A stretch of 8,743 bases of DNA. Source: Geobacter sp. (GTDB lineage Bacteria; Desulfobacterota; Desulfuromonadia; Geobacterales; DSM-12255). The stretch spans positions 1 through 8,743 of the forward strand of contig VEOV01000038.1 of NCBI GenBank assembly GCA_012026855.1. Direction: 5' to 3'. This document shows positions 5,076 to 8,743 of the stretch, one piece after another (the first letter of the stretch is position 1; every line of letters begins with the position of its first letter). The notes beneath the pieces were generated by a model. The model saw only the letters and a list, made by a program, of their open reading frames with translations. It was not told the DNA's origin and ran no database searches. Position numbers and translations under genes: made by a program.

Positions 5076-6407
5076 ATGCAAACGAAAACTACCCAGATCA
5101 TCAGACGCTCCAGTCACAACATCTCCCGCAAAGAGCTCAGCCCCAATGCCGTCAGGATAATGTACCGTCTGCGGGACAACGGCTTCATCGCCCGGCTCGT
5201 CGGGGGGGCAGTGCGCGACATCCTGATTGGCAAGACCCCGAAGGATTTCGACATTGTCACCGACGCCACCCCGGAGCAGATCCGGCGGTTGTTCCGCAAC
5301 TGCCGCCTCGTCGGCCGACGCTTCCGGCTGGCCCATCTCCACTTCAAGGAAGAAATCATTGAGGTGTCCACCTTCCGCGCCAGCAGCAGTCCGGAAGAGA
5401 TCGAAGATCCCGATGCCGAAGCAGGCAGCGACGATGCCGCCGAGGAAACTGGCCGGAGCAGGCATCTGCTTGTCAATGACGACGGTATGCTGCTCAGGGA
5501 CAATCTCTTCGGCACCCCTGAAGAAGATGCCTGGCGGCGGGATTTTACGATTAATGCCCTCTCCTACGATATTGCCGATTTCAGCATCATCGACTACATC
5601 GGCGGCATCGAGGACATCGACAAACGGATCATCCGGACGATCGGCGACCCGAATGTCCGCTTTACCGAAGATCCAGTCAGGATGCTCCGCGCAGTGCGAC
5701 TGGCAGCACAACTTGGTTTTACCATCGAAAAACACAGCTGGCAGGCGATGGTCGATATGGCAGGCCGGATAAGCCAGGCGGCACCGGCAAGGCTTTTCGA
5801 CGAGCTGCTCAAACTGTTCCTGTCGGGCGCAGCAGTGCACTGCTACAATCTACTGCGCAAAAGCCAGCTGCTTGCCTCGCTGCTGCCGGAATTCAGCGCA
5901 TATCTCCAGGAAAGCAATGACGGACGGGTTGTGGCAGCGCTTCACTGGCTGGACAACAGGGTCTCCTCCGGCAGGGGAACATCTCCCCAACTGGTGCTGG
6001 CCGCTATTTTCGGCAGCTACCTCACTTCCGGTGCCGCCGGACATCCCTATCAGGAGCGGCTTGACAGCTCACTGGCCGCGTTCATGACAGAGCTTAACGG
6101 CAGAATACACATACCGCAGCGAGTGTTGATGAAACTGCGGGAAATCCTGCTGCTGGAGAGCCGTCTGGTCAATGTTCCCGGGCGCAAGCCGCAAAATGTC
6201 GTTGCCAGACATGGTTTTGCGGAGGCCATGGAATACCTGCAGCTTCAGGCAGAGCATGATCATGACCTGCTCAAGAGTGTCAGGTGGTGGGAGCGTTATG
6301 CCGGAGACAACCCGCCGCCGGCAGAGCAATCTTCTGATGGTGACTCTGCAGAGCCCCGCAGAAAGAGGCGGCCAAGGCGGAGAAAACCAAAAAAGCAGCT
6401 CCACTAG
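5076..6407 (+). CDS. pcnB: poly(A) polymerase I (polynucleotide adenylyltransferase)
   Basis: I place the start at ATG 5076 (443 residues); an in-frame TTG at 5055 would add seven residues (MCYLYGR) with no support. The class II nucleotidyltransferase head is clear: GGAVRD (43-48), catalytic carboxylates D57-x-D59 in 'KDFDIVTDA', and 'RRDFTINAL' (154-162), then 'DPVRMLRAVRLAAQLGF' of the neck domain. 'CRLVGRRFRLAHLHF' (76-90) matches the E. coli PcnB signature and separates it from CCA-adding enzymes; the strongly basic C-terminus (RRKRRPRRRKPKK) is another PcnB trait. The enzyme adds A tails to RNA 3' ends, promoting decay by exonucleases. Between 103 and 130 is an acidic loop, about where E. 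coli has a variable insert. Geobacter sulfurreducens is known to have a true poly(A) polymerase, which agrees. A start-proximal Shine-Dalgarno is weak (GGCAGA). Confidence 0.92.
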   Translation: MQTKTTQIIRRSSHNISRKELSPNAVRIMYRLRDNGFIARLVGGAVRDILIGKTPKDFDIVTDATPEQIRRLFRNCRLVGRRFRLAHLHFKEEIIEVSTFRASSSPEEIEDPDAEAGSDDAAEETGRSRHLLVNDDGMLLRDNLFGTPEEDAWRRDFTINALSYDIADFSIIDYIGGIEDIDKRIIRTIGDPNVRFTEDPVRMLRAVRLAAQLGFTIEKHSWQAMVDMAGRISQAAPARLFDELLKLFLSGAAVHCYNLLRKSQLLASLLPEFSAYLQESNDGRVVAALHWLDNRVSSGRGTSPQLVLAAIFGSYLTSGAAGHPYQERLDSSLAAFMTELNGRIHIPQRVLMKLREILLLESRLVNVPGRKPQNVVARHGFAEAMEYLQLQAEHDHDLLKSVRWWERYAGDNPPPAEQSSDGDSAEPRRKRRPRRRKPKKQLH

Positions 6408-6436
6408 GAGGCTGTCCCTTTTACCGCTCCCCTCCC

Positions 6437-6465
6437 TTGCATTTTCCCAACTCTGCTGTTATCGT
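6437..6465 (+). promoter_or_regulatory. possible promoter of trxB
   Basis: TTGCAT (6437-6442), a 17-base spacer and TATCGT (6460-6465) give a modest sigma70-like match (three and four of six positions). Transcription would begin near 6472, about 22 bases before the ATG. trxB could equally be read from pcnB, since there is no convincing terminator between them. The -10 is overlapped by a small dyad (6457-6470). Confidence 0.3.
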
Positions 6466-6470
6466 TAACA
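6457..6470. promoter_or_regulatory. small perfect dyad TGTTA-N4-TAACA upstream of trxB
   Basis: Perfect 5-base inverted half-sites (TGTTA at 6457-6461, TAACA at 6466-6470) flank TCGT. The dyad covers the candidate -10 and sits 23 bases before the trxB ATG, a position suited to a repressor. I cannot assign it to a known regulator, and a 10-base dyad may be chance. Confidence 0.25.
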
Positions 6471-6493
6471 AACTTTTTTCACGGGGGTTAATA

Positions 6494-7447
6494 ATGCCGG
6501 CACCGCAACACCATAAACTCATCATTCTCGGCTCAGGCCCGGCCGGTTATTCCGCGGCCGTCTATGCTGCCAGGGCGAATCTGTCGCCGACCATGATCAC
6601 CGGTCTGCAGCAGGGGGGCCAGCTGATGACCACCACAGAAGTCGACAACTGGCCCGGCGACCCGGACGGCGGTCAGGGTCCGGAACTGATGGAGCGGATG
6701 CGGCGGCATGCCGAGCGGTTTAATACCAACTTCATTTACGATCATATCCATAGCGCCGACCTGAAAAACAGGCCCTTTACCCTGACCGGCGACAATGGCA
6801 CTTATACCTGCGATGCCCTGATAATCGCCACCGGAGCGACTGCCAAGTATCTCGGCCTCCCCTCCGAGGAGGTTTTCAAGGGGAAAGGGGTCTCAGCCTG
6901 TGCCACCTGTGACGGGTTCTTCTATCGCGGCAAACCGGTGGCGGTCATCGGCGGCGGCAATACCGCTGTTGAGGAAGCGCTTTACCTGGCCAACATTGCC
7001 AGCCATGTCACTGTTGTGCATCGTCGCGACAGGTTCCGCTCGGAAAAAATCCTGGCCGACCGGCTGATCGAAAAAACCAAGGGGGGGAATGTCACCATCG
7101 AGTGGCACCACAACCTGGACGAGGTGCTGGGGGATGACAGCGGCGTCACCGGCATCCGCATCCGCCATGCCAGCGGCTCCACCAAGGACATCCCGGTCTA
7201 CGGCTGCTTCATTGCCATCGGCCATGCGCCCAATACCCAGCTGTTTGCCGGTCAACTGGAGATGGATGACGGCTACATCCGGACTCTCTGCGGCAACGAC
7301 GGCAATGCCACCGCCACCAGCATCCCCGGTGTTTTTGCCGCCGGCGACGTCCAGGACCAGTTCTACAAGCAGGCGATCACCTCCGCCGGTACCGGCTGCA
7401 TGGCAGCGCTGGACGCGGAGAGATACCTGGAGACACAATCAGGATAA
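6494..7447 (+). CDS. trxB: thioredoxin-disulfide reductase
   Basis: I use ATG 6494 (317 residues) rather than 6437, since the extra 19 residues would precede the family's normal N-terminus; GGGGG lies about 7 bases before this ATG. The protein is a standard low-molecular-weight bacterial TrxB: FAD-binding GSGPAG (13-18), 'GGQLMTTTEVDNWPG' (41-55), redox-active CATC (136-139), NADPH-binding GGGNTAVEEA (153-162), HRRDRFR (176-182) for the NADPH phosphate, and the C-terminal FAD motif 'GVFAAGDVQD' followed by 'QAITSAGTGCMAAL'. It passes electrons from NADPH through FAD and the CATC disulfide to thioredoxin in the cytoplasm, and so would feed the 2-Cys peroxiredoxin at 3136-3735 and ribonucleotide reductase. 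Length is close to E. coli TrxB. It could be co-transcribed with pcnB, 86 bases upstream. Confidence 0.96.
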   Translation: MPAPQHHKLIILGSGPAGYSAAVYAARANLSPTMITGLQQGGQLMTTTEVDNWPGDPDGGQGPELMERMRRHAERFNTNFIYDHIHSADLKNRPFTLTGDNGTYTCDALIIATGATAKYLGLPSEEVFKGKGVSACATCDGFFYRGKPVAVIGGGNTAVEEALYLANIASHVTVVHRRDRFRSEKILADRLIEKTKGGNVTIEWHHNLDEVLGDDSGVTGIRIRHASGSTKDIPVYGCFIAIGHAPNTQLFAGQLEMDDGYIRTLCGNDGNATATSIPGVFAAGDVQDQFYKQAITSAGTGCMAALDAERYLETQSG

Positions 7448-7490
7448 GCTGATGACATCTGGCCAAGGGGGTGAGTCGGCACGTATGAAC

Positions 7491-7539
7491 GGCTTTCCCT
7501 TTAGCCTTTAACCCTTAGTCTTTTGCCCTTTGCCTTTCA
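7491..7539 (+). repeat. degenerate heptamer tandem repeat, seven units, CCYTTNR-like
   Basis: The spacer before comM splits cleanly into seven 7-base units: ggctttc, cctttag, cctttaa, cccttag, tcttttg, ccctttg, cctttca (7491-7539). Every unit has T at positions 4 and 5, and nearly all fit YCYTTNN. It ends just before the comM Shine-Dalgarno. I see no hairpin or protein-coding reading across it. It resembles short tandemly repeated heptamers scattered between genes in some bacteria; function unknown. Confidence 0.6.
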
Positions 7540-7552
7540 CAGAGGAGTTGTT

Positions 7553-8743
7553 ATGTTATCCAAAGTCCTTAGCTCTGCCCTGTTGGGAATTGACGCCGTT
7601 ACCGTTGATGTTGAAGTCGATATCGCCCAGGGGCTGCCCCAGTTTGCCACTGTCGGCCTCCCCGATGGTGCGGTCAAGGAGAGCAAGGACAGGGTCAAGG
7701 CAGCACTGAAAAACTCGGGCTACGAGTTCCCCGCCCGCAGGATAACCGTCAATCTCGCCCCGGCCGACCTGAAAAAAGAAGGCACCTCCTTTGATCTCCC
7801 CATTGCCATCGGCATCCTGGCGGCCACCGGCGTGGTTAAAAAGGATCTTCTCAGCGATTACCTGCTGATCGGCGAACTCTCCCTGGACGGCTCCATCAAG
7901 GCGGTACGCGGCACGCTGCCGGTAGCTGTGACAGCCCGCACAGAGGGGCGGCGCGGCATTATCGTCCCGAAGGAGAATGTCAACGAAGGTGGGGTGGTCG
8001 AGGACATCGAAGTCATCGGTGTTGCCGACCTGGCTGAAGTAGTCGGTTTTCTCAACGGCGAAACGGTCATCGAGCCCCATCACATCGATGTGCATGACCT
8101 TTTTCACCAGGAAGCGGAATACCACGAGGATTTTGCCGAAGTCCGCGGCCAGGAGCATGCCAAGCGGGCGCTGGAGGTGGCGGCGGCCGGAGCCCATAAT
8201 CTCCTCATGCTCGGCCCTCCCGGTTCGGGCAAGACCATGCTGGCAAGACGGCTGCCGACCATCCTCCCCAGAATGTCGTTCACCGAAGCGATCGAAACCA
8301 CCAAAATCTACAGCATCATGGGGCTGCTTGACCGGGAAAAGGCCCTCATTGCCCAGCGCCCCTTCCGCTCACCCCATCACACTATCAGCGACGTCGGCTT
8401 GATCGGCGGCGGCAATACTCCCAAACCGGGGGAGGTTTCTCTGGGGCATAACGGGGTGCTCTTCCTTGATGAATTGCCTGAGTTCAAAAAACATGTCCTT
8501 GAAGTCCTGCGTCAACCTCTGGAGGATGGCAGGGTAACCATCTCCCGCTCGCTCTCCTCCATCACCTACCCGGCCCGACTGATGCTTATTGCCGCCCTTA
8601 ACCCCTGCCCATGCGGCTACCTGGGGGATACCACTCACAGCTGCAGCTGTAACCCGCGGGACGTACACCGCTACCGCTCCCGCATCTCAGGGCCACTCAT
8701 GGACCGGATCGATCTGCATATCGAAGTGCCGGCAGTCAAGTAC
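7553..8743 (+). CDS. comM: YifB/ComM family AAA+ ATPase (Mg chelatase-like), 3' end cut off by window
   Basis: The frame is open from ATG 7553 to the window edge, giving 397 residues; family members are about 500-510, so roughly the last 110 are missing. The N-terminal Lon-like domain (1 to about 170) carries 'GLPQFATVGLPDGAVKESKDRVKAAL' and 'NLAPADLKKEGTSFDLPIAIGIL', both diagnostic. The AAA+ module follows: Walker A GPPGSGKT (221-228), 'FRSPHHTISDVGLIGGG', Walker B VLFLDE (302-307), the cysteine-rich NPCPCGY...CSC (C352, C354, C364, C366), and 'SGPLMDRIDLHIEVP' (379-393). In Vibrio and Haemophilus, ComM is a hexameric helicase that drives branch migration during natural transformation, and YifB homologues are widespread in non-competent bacteria too. 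AGGAG lies 5 bases before the ATG. I use comM as the best-known symbol; no competence gene is visible here to confirm that role. Confidence 0.93.
   Translation, partial: MLSKVLSSALLGIDAVTVDVEVDIAQGLPQFATVGLPDGAVKESKDRVKAALKNSGYEFPARRITVNLAPADLKKEGTSFDLPIAIGILAATGVVKKDLLSDYLLIGELSLDGSIKAVRGTLPVAVTARTEGRRGIIVPKENVNEGGVVEDIEVIGVADLAEVVGFLNGETVIEPHHIDVHDLFHQEAEYHEDFAEVRGQEHAKRALEVAAAGAHNLLMLGPPGSGKTMLARRLPTILPRMSFTEAIETTKIYSIMGLLDREKALIAQRPFRSPHHTISDVGLIGGGNTPKPGEVSLGHNGVLFLDELPEFKKHVLEVLRQPLEDGRVTISRSLSSITYPARLMLIAALNPCPCGYLGDTTHSCSCNPRDVHRYRSRISGPLMDRIDLHIEVPAVKY

Noticed and set aside
4995..5840. 281-codon open frame on the minus strand opposite pcnB
   Set aside because: It lies almost wholly antisense to well-supported pcnB, has no recognisable domain or Shine-Dalgarno, and its composition is what a GC-rich antisense frame gives.
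6437..6493. Upstream ATG for trxB adding 19 residues
   Set aside because: TrxB proteins begin only a few residues before the GxGxxG strand; the extension covers the probable promoter.
6893..7438. 181-codon minus-strand open frame opposite trxB
   Set aside because: trxB motifs are complete here and the antisense frame is Gly/Val/Asp-rich without domain features.
7448..7490. Terminator or small RNA after trxB
   Set aside because: Only very short, mispaired stems can be drawn, with no T run after them.
7556..8197. 213-codon minus-strand open frame opposite the start of comM
   Set aside because: The plus strand carries clear YifB/ComM motifs across the same bases; the reverse frame has none.

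Overview
The window looks like chromosomal DNA from a Geobacter-type member of the Desulfuromonadales (Desulfobacterota). That placement is an inference. It rests on a poly(A) polymerase beside a two-gene anaerobic iron-sulfur operon, a tandem pair of small secreted proteins of the kind annotated TIGR04073 (known to me from Geobacter relatives), a split MacAB-type exporter, and moderately GC-rich genes separated by short AT- or pyrimidine-rich spacers. Coding density is high. No spacer exceeds about 160 bases, and I see no tRNA, rRNA, CRISPR array, insertion sequence, transposase or attachment site.

Layout. Positions 1-2135 (+) hold the end of a MacA-like periplasmic adaptor, a MacB-type ATPase and a MacB-type permease, packed as one operon (3 bases between the first two genes, a TAATG overlap between the next two). 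It converges, with a 4-base gap, on 2140-2978 (-), two overlapping paralogous genes for small exported proteins. Positions 3136-3735 (-) hold a typical 2-Cys peroxiredoxin with a strong sigma70-type promoter and a good intrinsic terminator. Positions 3836-4976 (-) hold a two-gene operon: a YgbA-like cysteine-rich protein, then an unusual ferredoxin-like protein with a very histidine-rich linker. Positions 5076-6407 (+) hold pcnB, divergent from that operon. Positions 6494-7447 (+) hold trxB. From 7553 to the right edge (+) is a YifB/ComM AAA+ ATPase, cut off by the window end.

How the genes relate. The exporter genes form one machine. Peroxiredoxin and thioredoxin reductase lie at the two ends of one peroxide-reduction chain (NADPH to TrxB to thioredoxin to Prx), although they are not co-transcribed. 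The ygbA-like/ferredoxin operon is probably tied to nitric oxide or nitrosative stress, because ygbA belongs to the NsrR regulon in enteric bacteria. A small dyad lies over its likely -35 region. PcnB (RNA 3' polyadenylation) and ComM (DNA branch migration) are housekeeping nucleic-acid enzymes.

Most of the window is ordinary core genome. The parts I would look at twice are the YgbA/His-rich ferredoxin operon, the duplicated secreted proteins beside an exporter, and a seven-unit degenerate heptamer repeat just upstream of comM. I do not see a clearly new multi-gene system.
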